In this document: positions 33,576 through 43,057 of the stretch, one piece after another
Layout: each line of letters starts with the position of its first letter
How positions within the stretch are numbered: the first letter of the stretch is position 1
Source of the DNA: Pseudaeromonas paramecii
Lineage (GTDB): Bacteria > Pseudomonadota > Gammaproteobacteria > Enterobacterales > Aeromonadaceae
Direction: 5' to 3'
NCBI RefSeq assembly: GCF_039540575.1
Contig: NZ_BAABFC010000024.1
Location: 1 to 62,906 of the forward strand
DNA length: 62,906 nt
Program-made: the position numbers and the translations under genes
Notes under the pieces: model-generated
Database searches by the model: none
What the model was told of the DNA's origin: nothing
Seen by the model: the letters and a program-made list of their open reading frames with translations, nothing else

Positions 33576-34525
33576 AGCTTGCCCCCCTTTTCGTCCTCAT
33601 CTCCCTGCCGTGGTTGGCGGGCTGCCAGCCACAGGATCAAGCCCCCTTGCCCGGCTATGCCGAGGCCGATTTTGTTCAGGTGGCTGCCCCCAGCGGCGGG
33701 CGTCTGCTCCGGCTGGCGGTCACGGAAGGGGATGAGGTACAACCCAATCAGCCGCTGTTTGCTCTGGAGGCCGAGCCGCAAAAGGCGACCCTGGCGGCCA
33801 GTCAGGCCCTGCTGGCCCAGCGCCAGGCTCAGCTGGCCGATCTCACCAAGGGACTCAGACCCGAGGAGATAGCGGCCCTGCAGGCCCAACTGGAATCGGC
33901 CCAGGCCGAACTGCGTCAGGCCCGCCGGGATCATGAACGCCAGATGAGCCTGCGTCGCCAAGGCTTCAGCAGCCAGGCCAACCTGGATGACAGCCGCACC
34001 CGGCAGGAGACCGCCGAGGCTCAGGTGCGCAATCTGCAAGCCCAGTTGGCGGTGGGCCAGCTGGCCGGGCGGCCCGATGCCCTGATGGCGGCCAAGGCGG
34101 CCACCGAGGCCGCCGACGCCCAGGTGCAGCAGGACAGCTGGCAACTGGCCCAACGGCAGCAGCAGGCCCACACAACGGGGCTGGTAGACGAGATACTGTT
34201 CCGGATAGGCGAATGGGTGCCGGCGGGGCAACCCGTGCTGAACCTGCTGCCGGAGGATGGCGTCAAGATCCGCTTCTTCGTGCCCCAGGATCAGCTCAGC
34301 CAACTCAAGCCGGGGCAAACCATCCAGGTGGGTTGTGATGCCTGTGAGGGTAAGCTGGACGCCCGCATCAGCCACATCGCCAGCGAGGCGGAGTTCACGC
34401 CGCCGGTCATCTACAGCCAGGCCAACCGCGCCAAACTGGTGTTCCTGGTAGAAGCCAAGCCGCTGCACACCGGCACACTACGACCGGGCCAGCCCTTGGA
34501 TGTCTATCTACCGGAGGCCAAATGA
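33572..34525 (+). CDS. Lipidated periplasmic adaptor (HlyD/YbhG-like)
   Basis: A 317-residue membrane-fusion protein. The signal ends LAGC with lipid-modified C18, so it is anchored as a lipoprotein rather than by a helix. A split lipoyl domain (VQVAAPSGGRLLRLAVTEG; GLVDEILFRIGEWV), a long coiled-coil hairpin (about 75-190), and a beta-barrel are visible. It should bridge the ABC transporter and TolC, whose gene is two genes downstream. YbhG is the closest familiar example. Confidence 0.88.
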   Translation: MKLAPLFVLISLPWLAGCQPQDQAPLPGYAEADFVQVAAPSGGRLLRLAVTEGDEVQPNQPLFALEAEPQKATLAASQALLAQRQAQLADLTKGLRPEEIAALQAQLESAQAELRQARRDHERQMSLRRQGFSSQANLDDSRTRQETAEAQVRNLQAQLAVGQLAGRPDALMAAKAATEAADAQVQQDSWQLAQRQQQAHTTGLVDEILFRIGEWVPAGQPVLNLLPEDGVKIRFFVPQDQLSQLKPGQTIQVGCDACEGKLDARISHIASEAEFTPPVIYSQANRAKLVFLVEAKPLHTGTLRPGQPLDVYLPEAK

Positions 34526-35460
34526 ACCAGCAGAGCGACTGGATCATCGATGTACAGGGGCTCACCAAACGCTTTGGTGACAAGACGGTGGTGGACAAGC
34601 TGGATCTGCAGGTCCGGCCCGGCGAGATCTACGGCTTCCTCGGCCCCAACGGCAGCGGCAAGACCACCTCCATCCGCATGATGTGCGGCCTGCTGACGCC
34701 GGATGAGGGCCAGGGCCAGACCCTGGGCTTCGACATAGTCCGCCAGTCGGCCCAGATCAAGCGCCAGGTGGGCTACATGACCCAGAAGTTCGGCCTGTAT
34801 GACGATCTGACCCTGCAGGAGAACCTGGAGTTCATCGCCCGCCTCTACCAGTTGCCCAGACCCAAGGCCCTGGCGCTGGATACCCTGGCCCGACTGGGGC
34901 TCACCGGCCGGCGTCACCAGCTGGCGGGCAGCCTGTCCGGCGGCTGGAAACAGCGCCTGGCCCTGTCCGCCTGCCTCATCCACCAGCCCAGATTGCTGCT
35001 GCTGGACGAACCCACCGCCGGGGTGGATCCCAAGGCGCGCCGCGATTTCTGGGAGGAGATAGGTCACCTGGCCCACGACGGCATGACGGTGCTGGTCTCT
35101 ACCCACTACATGGACGAAGCGGAGCGCTGCCACCGCCTGGGCTATATCGCCTACGGCCGATTGCTGGCCTGCGGCACCCCGGAGGAGCTGATCCGGCAAA
35201 GCGGCTTCAGCACCTGGCGGCTGGCCCAGGCACCGGCGGATCTGGCCCGCTGGCTGGAAGGCCAACCCGGGGTGGCCCTGGTGACCCGCTTTGGCAATGC
35301 CCTGCACCTGAGCAGTCGCCAGCCCGCGCAGATAGCGCCTCTGCTGGACCAACTGAGGGCCCAGGGACAAGACTGGCAGCCGGTAGCCACCGCCCTGGAA
35401 GATCTGTTTATCGCCCTGATGAATGAGGCCAGGGACAACTTCAGCGAGGAACGGCCATGA
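34522..35460 (+). CDS. ABC exporter ATP-binding protein
   Basis: A 312-residue ATPase with Walker A GPNGSGKT (41-48), signature LSGGW (138-142), Walker B LLLLDE (158-163) and H-loop His195, all intact. E. coli YbhF of the comparable locus carries two such domains in one chain; this one is single, so a homodimer is expected. It overlaps the adaptor and permease genes by 4 bp on each side. Energises the permease encoded next. Confidence 0.93.
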   Translation: MNQQSDWIIDVQGLTKRFGDKTVVDKLDLQVRPGEIYGFLGPNGSGKTTSIRMMCGLLTPDEGQGQTLGFDIVRQSAQIKRQVGYMTQKFGLYDDLTLQENLEFIARLYQLPRPKALALDTLARLGLTGRRHQLAGSLSGGWKQRLALSACLIHQPRLLLLDEPTAGVDPKARRDFWEEIGHLAHDGMTVLVSTHYMDEAERCHRLGYIAYGRLLACGTPEELIRQSGFSTWRLAQAPADLARWLEGQPGVALVTRFGNALHLSSRQPAQIAPLLDQLRAQGQDWQPVATALEDLFIALMNEARDNFSEERP

Positions 35461-36590
35461 GACTGCCAGAGTGGGCCCACCGCCTGTGGGCCATGGTGAT
35501 CAAGGAGCTGCTGCAGCTGCGCCGGGATCGCCTCACCTTCGCCATGATGCTGGGCATCCCCTTGATCCAGCTCACCCTGTTCGGCTACGCCATCAATGGC
35601 GATCCCAAGCAGTTACCCACCCTGCTGGTGGCCCATGAACAGACCCCCTTCAGCCGTAGCCTGAGCACGGCACTGGAGAACAGCCAGTACTTCCGCCTGC
35701 TGCCCGGCCTGCACGGCGATGCCGAGGCGGACAGTCTGCTGGCCAGCGGCGAGGTGCAGTTTGCCGTCATCATTCCCGCCGGTTTCTCCCGAGATCTTCA
35801 GCGGGGTGAGTCCCCCGTGCTGCAGGTGGACGCCGACGCCACCGATCCCACCGCCACCGCCAACGCCATCGCCACCCTGCAGCAGCTTACCCAGCAGGCG
35901 CTGCGGGCGGATCTCACGGGCCCGCTGGCCCAGTCCAAACAGCCAGATCCGTTCGAGCTGCGCATCCACCGCCGCTACAACCCGGAAGGCTTGACCCAGT
36001 ACAACATAGTGCCCGGTCTCATGGGGGTGATTCTCACCATGACCATGATCATGATGACGGCCCTGGCGGTGACCCGGGAGCTGGAGCGCGGCACCCTGGA
36101 GAACCTGCTGGCCACCCCCATACGTCCGCTGGAGGTGATGACCGGCAAGATACTGCCCTATGTGGCCATCGGCCTGGTGCAGGTGCTGGTGATCCTGCTG
36201 GCCGGCAAGCTGCTGTTTGAGGTGCCGTTTCTGGGTAGCACGCCGCTGTTGCTGCTGGGGGTCTCCATCTTCATCGCCGCCAACCTGGTGGTGGGCATCA
36301 CCATCTCCAGCGTGGCCCGCAACCAGACTCAGGCCATGCAGATGACCTTCTTCTTCTTTCTGCCCTCCATGCTGCTGTCGGGCTTCATGTTCCCGTTCCG
36401 CGGCATGCCCCTGTGGGCCCAGGCGATCGGCGAGCTGCTGCCCCTGACCCACTTTCTGCGCCTCATTCGCGGCATCATGCTCAAGGGCAACGATCTGGCG
36501 CAGAGCTGGCCTCATATGTGGCCTTTGCTGCTATTTATTCTGATAATGCTGCTGATAGGGCTCAAACGATTCAGAAGAACCTTGGATTGA
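35457..36590 (+). CDS. ABC-2 type exporter permease (YbhS/YbhR-like)
   Basis: A 377-residue protein with an N-terminal helix (about 22-45), a large periplasmic part (about 50-175), and five further helices in the C-terminal half, the layout of ABC-2 permeases. The stretch ELERGTLENLLATPIRPLE (about 204-222) is the family coupling motif that contacts the ATPase. One permease gene is present where E. coli has ybhS and ybhR, so a homodimer is implied. Export of drugs or toxic compounds is inferred. Confidence 0.9.
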   Translation: MRLPEWAHRLWAMVIKELLQLRRDRLTFAMMLGIPLIQLTLFGYAINGDPKQLPTLLVAHEQTPFSRSLSTALENSQYFRLLPGLHGDAEADSLLASGEVQFAVIIPAGFSRDLQRGESPVLQVDADATDPTATANAIATLQQLTQQALRADLTGPLAQSKQPDPFELRIHRRYNPEGLTQYNIVPGLMGVILTMTMIMMTALAVTRELERGTLENLLATPIRPLEVMTGKILPYVAIGLVQVLVILLAGKLLFEVPFLGSTPLLLLGVSIFIAANLVVGITISSVARNQTQAMQMTFFFFLPSMLLSGFMFPFRGMPLWAQAIGELLPLTHFLRLIRGIMLKGNDLAQSWPHMWPLLLFILIMLLIGLKRFRRTLD

Positions 36591-36790
36591 GCCTGACCGC
36601 TGGCTATGCTTGGCGGCAACGCTGCCGTGACTGAACCCAAGGAAAACGGCGGGATAAAAAATGGCGACCACCTTGATTCAACATGGTTTTTGCCACAGTT
36701 AACAGGCACTATGAATGCCGACATTCCTATTGGCCATACTCTCCCTAGGCGGGTCTGGCGACCGCGGGAACACTGGAGACGTAGACGATT

Positions 36791-38104
36791 ATGAAGAAAA
36801 CCCTCATATCCATGATGGTGCTGTTTGGTACCACTGGTCTGGCCCACGCCGACAACCTGCTGGATATCTACCACCTGGCCCAGCAGAAGGATCCCCAGTT
36901 GCTGGAGTCCAAGGCGGTGCGTGACAAGGCCTTCGAGGCCATCAACGAGGCCGATGCAGCTCAGCTGCCCCAGATCAACCTGGGAGGCAACCTGGGCTAT
37001 CAGAAGACCAACCGCAGTGATTACGCCACCGCCGGCACGGCTGGGGCCAATCTGGGACTGTCCCAATCCCTCTACCGCCGCAGCAACTGGATCAACAGCG
37101 ATATCAGTGCCAAGGCGGCCACCCAGGCCGATGTGGCCTACAACGCCGAACAACAGGGCCTGATGGTGCGCAGCGCCCAGGCCTACTTTGCCGTGCTCTC
37201 GGCCCAGGACACCCTGGAGTTCGCCAAGGCCAACCGGGAAGCCTTGCAGCGCCAACTGGACGAGACCCAGCAGCGCTACGAGGTGGGCATGACCGCCATC
37301 ACGGACGTCCATGAAGCCAAGGCGGCGGCGGATCTGGCGGAAGCCACCGTCATCGAGGCAGAGAATGCCCTGAGCAACAGCTACGAAGGGCTGCGCCAGC
37401 TCACCGGGGCCGAACACAAGTTCCTCGATATCCTCAACACGGATCGGTTTGCCACCAGTCCGCTGGAAATGGATGCCGAGCACTGGATGAAGCTGGCCGA
37501 AGACAGCAACCTCTCCTTGCACAGCAAGCGCATCGCCAAGGAAATCGCCAAGCAGCAGATCGAACTGGCCCAAACCGGCAACGAGCCGACCCTGGATCTT
37601 TCCGCCAGCCTGTCCAGCGCCTACACGGACTACAAGAACAGTGGCCCCAGCTACAATGACGGCACCCTGAACACCGGCGCCGTCGGACTGCAATTCAATC
37701 TGCCCTTGTATCAAGGCGGCGCCGTGGACTCCCGCGTCAAGCAGGCCCAGTTCAACTATGTGGCAGCAAGCGAATCCCTGGAGAAGACCTTCCGCGATGT
37801 GCAGGCCACCCTGAACCGCAACTACAACGACGTGAACGGCAGCATAGGCACGGTTCGGGCCTATCAGCAGTCGGTGATCTCCGCCGAGAGCGCCCTGACC
37901 GCCACCCGCGCCGGCTATGAGGTGGGAACCCGTACCGTGGTGGATCTGCTGGATGCCACCCGCAACCTCTACTCCGCCAAGCAGCAGCTCTCCACCGCGC
38001 GCTATAACTACATCCTCAACCGGCTGGCCATCAAGCAGACCGCCGGCACCCTGACCGAAGAAGATCTGGCCAGCGTCAACCAGGGGCTCAAACCCGCCTC
38101 CTGA
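36791..38104 (+). CDS. tolC: Outer membrane channel TolC
   Basis: A 437-residue outer membrane factor with a signal peptide (about 1-20, ending AHA). Two OEP repeats of long helices and beta strands are visible: LLDIYHLAQQKDPQLLESKA near the start, the second YNDVNGSIGTVRAYQQSVI, and conserved GYEVGTRTVVDLLDATR (about 377-393). It is shorter than E. coli TolC (493) mainly at the C-terminus. It provides the exit duct for the adjacent exporter and probably for the EmrAB pump too. A 200-bp gap before it suggests its own promoter. Confidence 0.95.
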   Translation: MKKTLISMMVLFGTTGLAHADNLLDIYHLAQQKDPQLLESKAVRDKAFEAINEADAAQLPQINLGGNLGYQKTNRSDYATAGTAGANLGLSQSLYRRSNWINSDISAKAATQADVAYNAEQQGLMVRSAQAYFAVLSAQDTLEFAKANREALQRQLDETQQRYEVGMTAITDVHEAKAAADLAEATVIEAENALSNSYEGLRQLTGAEHKFLDILNTDRFATSPLEMDAEHWMKLAEDSNLSLHSKRIAKEIAKQQIELAQTGNEPTLDLSASLSSAYTDYKNSGPSYNDGTLNTGAVGLQFNLPLYQGGAVDSRVKQAQFNYVAASESLEKTFRDVQATLNRNYNDVNGSIGTVRAYQQSVISAESALTATRAGYEVGTRTVVDLLDATRNLYSAKQQLSTARYNYILNRLAIKQTAGTLTEEDLASVNQGLKPAS

Positions 38105-38292
38105 TGTGATTGCCGGGTGCCCAGACGGGCACCCGGTTCACCTTGCGCCCCGCCTCACACTTCCCTCAGTCGCCGTCGATTTTTCCATCAATTCTTGAAT
38201 CAGCTCCCGGTTTATCCGGTTGAGAACCATTAACGTTTCCCTGCCAATAACAAGGGGTTAACAAACCCAAGATGAATCAACAGGGGATCGCC

Positions 38293-38724
38293 ATGAAGTT
38301 ATTCGATACGTTGCAACAGCTGCTGGGCATGCAGGACAAGGGGTCTTTGCATGCGGTGACCGAGCAGGATCACCAGCAGGCCCTCATCAAGGAGCGGGCC
38401 GATCTGTGCCAGTCACTGGATGCGGATCCCGTTGAACAGACCGTCAGCCGGGACAACGCCCGGGACATCATCTTCCTCGGTTGGCAGATCGCCAACGTGG
38501 AGGAACGCCATGCCAAGGACAACCGCCGCCTGGCCTACCTCAAGCTGTTCCGCACCCGCAGTGACAAATATGTCTGCCAGCGCATGACCCTGATCGATGA
38601 CGAAGAGAAACACTATCAGGCGGTCACAGTGGACGACATGGACGGGGTGCGCCAGTTCTTCGGTGACGATCGCCTGGCCCAGGCCCTCTACCAATTCGCC
38701 GGCGTCGCCACTCCGGCCCACTAA
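38293..38724 (+). CDS. Conserved hypothetical protein
   Basis: Start at 38293 is chosen for AGGGGAT seven bases upstream; an in-frame ATG at 38272 is less well placed. The 143-residue product is soluble, predicted helical, with acidic and basic stretches (NVEERHAKDNRRLAYLKLF) and no signal peptide. I do not recognise a family. It lies between tolC and speE with its own gap on both sides; function cannot be inferred. Confidence 0.65.
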   Translation: MKLFDTLQQLLGMQDKGSLHAVTEQDHQQALIKERADLCQSLDADPVEQTVSRDNARDIIFLGWQIANVEERHAKDNRRLAYLKLFRTRSDKYVCQRMTLIDDEEKHYQAVTVDDMDGVRQFFGDDRLAQALYQFAGVATPAH

Positions 38725-38853
38725 TACCTGCACCACCGATCTGGGGCCGCCTGCTTGGGCGGCCTTATACTTTATGCGGTCGACCGAGCCGCTGCCGCCC
38801 AGGGTGGTGGCCGGCAATAACAAGGCCTCAGCGAGCGAAATTGCCGGAGAACC

Positions 38854-39747
38854 ATGATGTCCATCGACAAACCCGCTCAGGAGGGATGTCCAACCCAGAC
38901 CGAATGGCTGACCGACCATCTGGGGCTCACGTATCGGGTCGAACAGACCCTGATGCAGACTCAGTCGCCCTATCAGCACATCGATGTGCTGCAGACCCCG
39001 GCATTTGGCCGACTGTTCCGCCTGGATGGTTGCCTGATGACCTCGGAAGCCGACGAGTGGTTCTACCATGAGAATCTGGCCCTGCTGCCGGCCATCAGCC
39101 ACCCGGCCCCCCGCCGTGCCCTGGTGATCGGTGGCGGTGACGGTGGCTCTGCCCGCCAGCTGCTCAAGGATCCTCGTCTAGAATCCCTGGTGGTGTGCGA
39201 GCTGGATGTCCAGGTGGTGGAAATGGCCAAGACCTATCTGCCCCGGGTGCATCAGGGCGCCTTCGACGATCCCAGGCTGCAGCTGCAAATAGCTGACGGC
39301 CTGGCCTATGTGGCGCAGAGCCAAGATCCGGTGGATCTGCTGGTGCTGGATCTCACGGATCCCCAGGGCGTTGCCGAGCCCCTCTACCAGCCGGCCTTCT
39401 TTGCCGACTGCGCCCGCCTGCTAGGTGAACAGGGGGTGCTGAGCCTGCATCTGGGCTCGCCCCAGTGGCACCCCCAGCGGATCAGCCGGCTGGTGAGTGA
39501 CCTGCGGCAGCAGTTCGCCATCGTCCGCCTCATACTAGTGCCCATCGCCCTGTATGGCGGCCTGTGGGCCATGGCCTGCGCCAGCCAGAGGACGGATCCC
39601 AAGGCCATCAGCAGCGCCGAGGTGGAGCGCCGGCTGCGCGAACGGGGCATCACTGGCCTCCACTACTACAACGGCGACACCCATGTGGCCGCCCTGGCGC
39701 TGCCCAACTTCGTTCGCCGCCTGCTGCCTCCCGAACGGCCGGCATAA
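38854..39747 (+). CDS. speE: Spermidine synthase-like aminopropyltransferase
   Basis: The 297-residue protein has the SAM-fold motif GGGDGGSARQLLK (about 93-105), VVCELDVQVVEMA, and the catalytic region LDLTDPQG with the aspartates of the DxTDP motif, and an N-terminal beta domain (TEWLTDHLGLTYRVEQTL). Spermidine synthase moves an aminopropyl group from decarboxylated SAM to putrescine. The usual partner speD (SAM decarboxylase) is not nearby, so either it is elsewhere or the acceptor differs. It ends at a strong terminator. Confidence 0.88.
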   Translation: MMSIDKPAQEGCPTQTEWLTDHLGLTYRVEQTLMQTQSPYQHIDVLQTPAFGRLFRLDGCLMTSEADEWFYHENLALLPAISHPAPRRALVIGGGDGGSARQLLKDPRLESLVVCELDVQVVEMAKTYLPRVHQGAFDDPRLQLQIADGLAYVAQSQDPVDLLVLDLTDPQGVAEPLYQPAFFADCARLLGEQGVLSLHLGSPQWHPQRISRLVSDLRQQFAIVRLILVPIALYGGLWAMACASQRTDPKAISSAEVERRLRERGITGLHYYNGDTHVAALALPNFVRRLLPPERPA

Positions 39748-39773
39748 AAAAACCACCTCGAGGGTGGTTTTTT
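39746..39773. terminator. Terminator between speE and yggL
   Basis: A 5-bp GC stem (39753-39757 with 39763-39767) extended by A and T runs on both sides (39746-39752, 39768-39773). It lies between convergent genes. Confidence 0.88.
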
Positions 39774-39794
39774 CTTGCGAGAACATGTCGCAGC

Positions 39795-40127
39795 TTAGGC
39801 CGGATCGCCGTACCAGACGTCGAACAGCGGGCTGACCTCGATGGCCTGGCCACCGTTGGCACTGAGCCATTGCTCCACCGCCTGGCGATCCTCTTCGCTG
39901 CAGCGGCCGATGGCCTGGGTGCAGACCAGGCCTTCCCAGGCAAGGTAACCGGAACCGGCGAAGGCCAGACCACGGGGCTCGATGAGATCGGCGATGAAGC
40001 GGTCGATCACCGCATCCACCTGCCGCGGCTCGGTGCCGGCGGCGAAGTGCCAGTTCAGCTCGAAACCCAGCTCCTGAAACTCATCCACCCGCAGCTTCTT
40101 GCGCAGGCGGCGACTACGTTGTGCCAT
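39795..40127 (-). CDS. yggL: YggL family protein (DUF469)
   Basis: A 110-residue protein of the YggL family, starting MAQRSRRLRKKLRVDEFQE and containing ELNWHFAAGTEPRQVD and the conserved ending SPLFDVWYG. YggL has been reported to associate with the ribosome and inhibit growth when abundant in E. coli; its role is not settled. It lies 16 bp after trmB on the same strand, as in E. coli. Confidence 0.92.
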   Translation of the reverse strand: MAQRSRRLRKKLRVDEFQELGFELNWHFAAGTEPRQVDAVIDRFIADLIEPRGLAFAGSGYLAWEGLVCTQAIGRCSEEDRQAVEQWLSANGGQAIEVSPLFDVWYGDPA

Positions 40128-40143
40128 ATGGCCTCCTTGTGGC

Positions 40144-40860
40144 TCAGGCGATTCGCTTGAAGATCAGCTCCCAGACCCCGTGGCCCAGGCGATGGCCCCG
40201 CCGCTCGAACTTGGTCAGCGGGCGCTGATCCGGGCGCGGCACATAGTCGCCGAACTCAGAGGTGTTCTCGAAGCCCTCGGCCTGGCTCATCACCTCCAGC
40301 ATGTGCTCGGCATAGTTCTGCCAGTCGGTAGCCATGTGGAACAGGCCGCCCGGCTTGAGCTTGGGCCGCAGCATCTGCACAAAGGCCGGCTGTACGATGC
40401 GGCGCTTGTGATGGCGGGACTTGTGCCAGGGATCGGGGAAGAACAGCTGCAGGGTGTCGATGCTCTCATCGGGGATCATCTGCTCCAGCACCTCCACGGC
40501 GTCGTGACAGAACAGCCGCAGGTTGCTGATCCCCGCCTCTTCGGCGGCAGACAGGCAGGCCCCGACGCCGGGTCTGTGCACCTCGATACCGATGAAGTTC
40601 AGCTCGGGGGCGGCCTTGGCCATCTCCACCAGGGAGGCGCCCATGCCGAAACCTATCTCGAGCACCACGGGAGCCTGCCGGCCGAACAGGGCGGCCAGAT
40701 CCAGCGGTTGGGGCTCAAACTCCACCCCCATCACGGGCCACAACTCGGCCAGTGCACGCTCCTGCCCCTTGGTCAGGCGGCCCTCACGGCGCACAAAGCT
40801 GCGAATACGGCGCATAAACTGGCCTTCTTCGCGGGTTTCCGGCGGGTTGTTGTCGCTCAT
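40144..40860 (-). CDS. trmB: tRNA (guanine-N7-)-methyltransferase TrmB
   Basis: TrmB methylates G46 in the variable loop of tRNAs using SAM. The 238-residue protein has the SAM motif VLEIGFGMGASL (about 72-83), the catalytic core FFPDPWHKSRHHKRRIVQ (about 140-157), and a C-terminal TKFERRGHRLGHGVWEL, all typical. It is divergent in position from mutY, the E. coli context, although an HdeD-like gene is inserted between. Confidence 0.97.
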   Translation of the reverse strand: MSDNNPPETREEGQFMRRIRSFVRREGRLTKGQERALAELWPVMGVEFEPQPLDLAALFGRQAPVVLEIGFGMGASLVEMAKAAPELNFIGIEVHRPGVGACLSAAEEAGISNLRLFCHDAVEVLEQMIPDESIDTLQLFFPDPWHKSRHHKRRIVQPAFVQMLRPKLKPGGLFHMATDWQNYAEHMLEVMSQAEGFENTSEFGDYVPRPDQRPLTKFERRGHRLGHGVWELIFKRIA

Positions 40861-40947
40861 GACTCTCTCTCAAGCACAAAAAGGAGTGGGAATTATCCAA
40901 AGATAGGCGTTAGACGCAAGCCCGGCGGCGGCAAAATCACCACAGTA

Positions 40948-41478
40948 CTAACGCCCTTCCCAGATCACAGGGGTACGGGACACCGTCTGCCACAGCTGCC
41001 AGCCCTGTTGCAGCAGGCTGAGGCCGAAGGCCACGCCGATGAGCCAGGCCACGCCGCTGGCGCCGGAGCCCACCACCAGGATCCCCAGGATCAGGGTCAG
41101 TACGCTGGTCACCTTGGCCCAGCCGCCCTGCCCCTGGCTACGCTGCCAGGCCAGGATGCCGGAGAGGATGAGCGATGCCCCCAGCAGCAGGGCCGCCAGC
41201 CCCAGGGTCAGCTGCGGCCACAGCAGCAGCAGGATGCCGATGACCAGATAGCCCCAGAAGGGCAGATCCCAGGTGGCGTAGCCCACCTTGCTGAGCCGGC
41301 GGCTCATCCACAGGCCGGAGAGCCCGGTGAGGGCGATACTGGCGCCCAGCACCATGGCGGCGGCCATGCCGACATAGAAGGGCAGCACAATTGCCAGAAA
41401 ACCCAGCAGCATCATGCCCAGGGCGATGAGGCGGGCGTTGCGGCGGGTGGTTTGGGTCATGACCAGGGATTCAGACAT
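40948..41478 (-). CDS. HdeD family membrane protein (DUF308)
   Basis: A 176-residue inner-membrane protein with six hydrophobic segments in the DUF308/HdeD arrangement (paired helices such as MMLLGFLAIVLPFYVGMAAA and YLVIGILLLLWPQLT). HdeD of E. coli is tied to acid resistance at high cell density; the molecular function is unknown. AGGAG is well placed before the ATG. It stands between trmB and mutY, which are adjacent in E. coli, so it was likely inserted there. Confidence 0.85.
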   Translation of the reverse strand: MSESLVMTQTTRRNARLIALGMMLLGFLAIVLPFYVGMAAAMVLGASIALTGLSGLWMSRRLSKVGYATWDLPFWGYLVIGILLLLWPQLTLGLAALLLGASLILSGILAWQRSQGQGGWAKVTSVLTLILGILVVGSGASGVAWLIGVAFGLSLLQQGWQLWQTVSRTPVIWEGR

Positions 41479-41659
41479 ACCAGAGGCTCCTTTAGCAAAA
41501 TCGCAGTGTTACTACGCTAGCGCCTTTTGGCTCCAAGGCAAGGGCTGTCGCTCACAAGATCACCCTGGGTTCAGCTTGGCGGTCAAAAAGCCCTACATGC
41601 TGGCCGGTTTACAAGTCGGTCGCCCCTGTGCTGCAATCTCGGCCCTGATTTTGAAGCGG

Positions 41660-42760
41660 ATGCCTGAACCTGTGAGTGACACCCTACTACCCTTCGCCCA
41701 ACGGCTGCTGGCCTGGTATGAACGGGATGGCCGCAAGCACCTGCCCTGGCAGCAGGACAAGACCCCCTACCGGGTCTGGGTGTCGGAGATCATGCTCCAG
41801 CAGACCCAGGTAGCCACCGTCATCCCCTATTATGAGCGGTTCATGGCCCGCTTCCCCAGCGTCATGGCCCTGGCCGATGCGCCGCTGGATGAGGTGTTGC
41901 ACCTGTGGACCGGCCTGGGCTACTACGCCCGGGCTCGCAACCTGCATCAGGCCGCCTGCCAGATACGGGATGAACATGGCGGTATCTTCCCCACCGAACT
42001 GGAACAGGTGATGGCCCTGCCGGGCATAGGCCGCTCCACCGCCGGCGCCATCCTCTCCCTCTCCTTGGGGCAGCGTCATCCCATTCTGGATGGCAACGTC
42101 AAGCGAGTGCTCACTCGCTATCTGGCCCTGGCCGGCTGGCCGGGTGAGAAGGCGGTGGAGCAGCAGCTCTGGCAATGGGCCGACCGTCTGACACCGGCGC
42201 AGGGGGTGGCCCAGTACAATCAGGCCATGATGGATCTGGGGGCCAGCCTCTGTTCGCGCAGCAAGCCGCAATGCCAGGCCTGCCCGCAGGCTGATGACTG
42301 CCAGGGGCTGGCTGCCGGCCGGCCGGAGGACTATCCCACTCCCAAGCCGAAGAAGACCAAGCTGCCGGTGCGTCAGGTCTGCCTGCTGATCCTGCAGCAA
42401 GGCCACGACATTTACCTGGCCCAGCGACCGGCCAGCGGCCTGTGGGGCGGCCTCTACAGCTTCCCCGAATGTGCCGATGAAGCCGAGGCCCAGGCCTGGC
42501 TGAACCGCCACGGCGCGGGTGAATGCTCGCTCACCCCCCTGGCCCCGTTTCGCCATACCTTCAGCCACTTCCACCTGGAGATACAGCCGCTGCTGGCGCG
42601 ACTGGCACGCCCGCTGGCCCTCCAGGTGGCGGAAGGGGATTTGGAGGGCGCCGACCATCTTTGGTATAACCTCAAGCAACCGGCCAGCGTGGGGCTCTCC
42701 GCCGCCACCGTCAAGCTGCTGGCCTACCCGGAACTGACACTCAAGCGAGGAGCCCCATGA
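41660..42760 (+). CDS. mutY: Adenine DNA glycosylase MutY
   Basis: MutY removes adenine mispaired with 8-oxoguanine. The open frame begins 82 codons earlier, but MPEPVSD (41660) gives a 366-residue product that fits the family, while the upstream part has no resemblance. Catalytic E43 (WVSEIMLQQTQ), the helix-hairpin-helix and D144 (HPILDGNVKR) are present, as are the four cluster cysteines C198, C205, C208 and C214. The C-terminal Nudix-like 8-oxoG recognition domain (about 230-366) is intact. It overlaps yggX by 4 bp. Confidence 0.95.
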   Translation: MPEPVSDTLLPFAQRLLAWYERDGRKHLPWQQDKTPYRVWVSEIMLQQTQVATVIPYYERFMARFPSVMALADAPLDEVLHLWTGLGYYARARNLHQAACQIRDEHGGIFPTELEQVMALPGIGRSTAGAILSLSLGQRHPILDGNVKRVLTRYLALAGWPGEKAVEQQLWQWADRLTPAQGVAQYNQAMMDLGASLCSRSKPQCQACPQADDCQGLAAGRPEDYPTPKPKKTKLPVRQVCLLILQQGHDIYLAQRPASGLWGGLYSFPECADEAEAQAWLNRHGAGECSLTPLAPFRHTFSHFHLEIQPLLARLARPLALQVAEGDLEGADHLWYNLKQPASVGLSAATVKLLAYPELTLKRGAP

Positions 42761-43032
42761 GCCGCACCGTTTTTTGCCAACGACTGAAGAAAGAAGCCCC
42801 CGGCATGCCGTTCCAGCTCATTCCCGGCGAACTGGGCAAGCGCATCTTCGACAACATCTGTCAGGAAGCCTGGAGCGAATGGCAGAAGAAGCAGACCATG
42901 CTGATCAACGAGAAGAAGCTCAACATGATGAATGCCGACCACAGAGCCCTGCTGCAGGAGGAGATGGTCAAGTACCTGTTCGAGGAAGGCGAGGTGCAGA
43001 TCGAGGGCTATGTGCCGCCGGAGCAGAAATAG
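42757..43032 (+). CDS. yggX: Fe(2+)-trafficking protein YggX
   Basis: A 91-residue protein starting MSRTVFCQRLKKEAPG with the single conserved Cys7, and containing LGKRIFDNICQEAWSEW and a Lys-rich middle. YggX protects iron-sulfur clusters from oxidation and is linked to MutY in function and position. It overlaps the mutY stop in ATGA and ends before a strong terminator. Start and length are normal for the family. Confidence 0.95.
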   Translation: MSRTVFCQRLKKEAPGMPFQLIPGELGKRIFDNICQEAWSEWQKKQTMLINEKKLNMMNADHRALLQEEMVKYLFEEGEVQIEGYVPPEQK

Positions 43033-43057
43033 GCCGGCACCACAGAGCACACATAAG

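Noticed and set aside
36606..36794. A 62-residue frame before tolC
   Set aside because: No ribosome site, no resemblance, and a basic low-complexity end. It is in the tolC leader region.
41414..41659. Long N-terminal extension of MutY
   Set aside because: It would run back into the divergent HdeD-like gene, has no family resemblance, and the normal MutY N-terminus starts at 41660.
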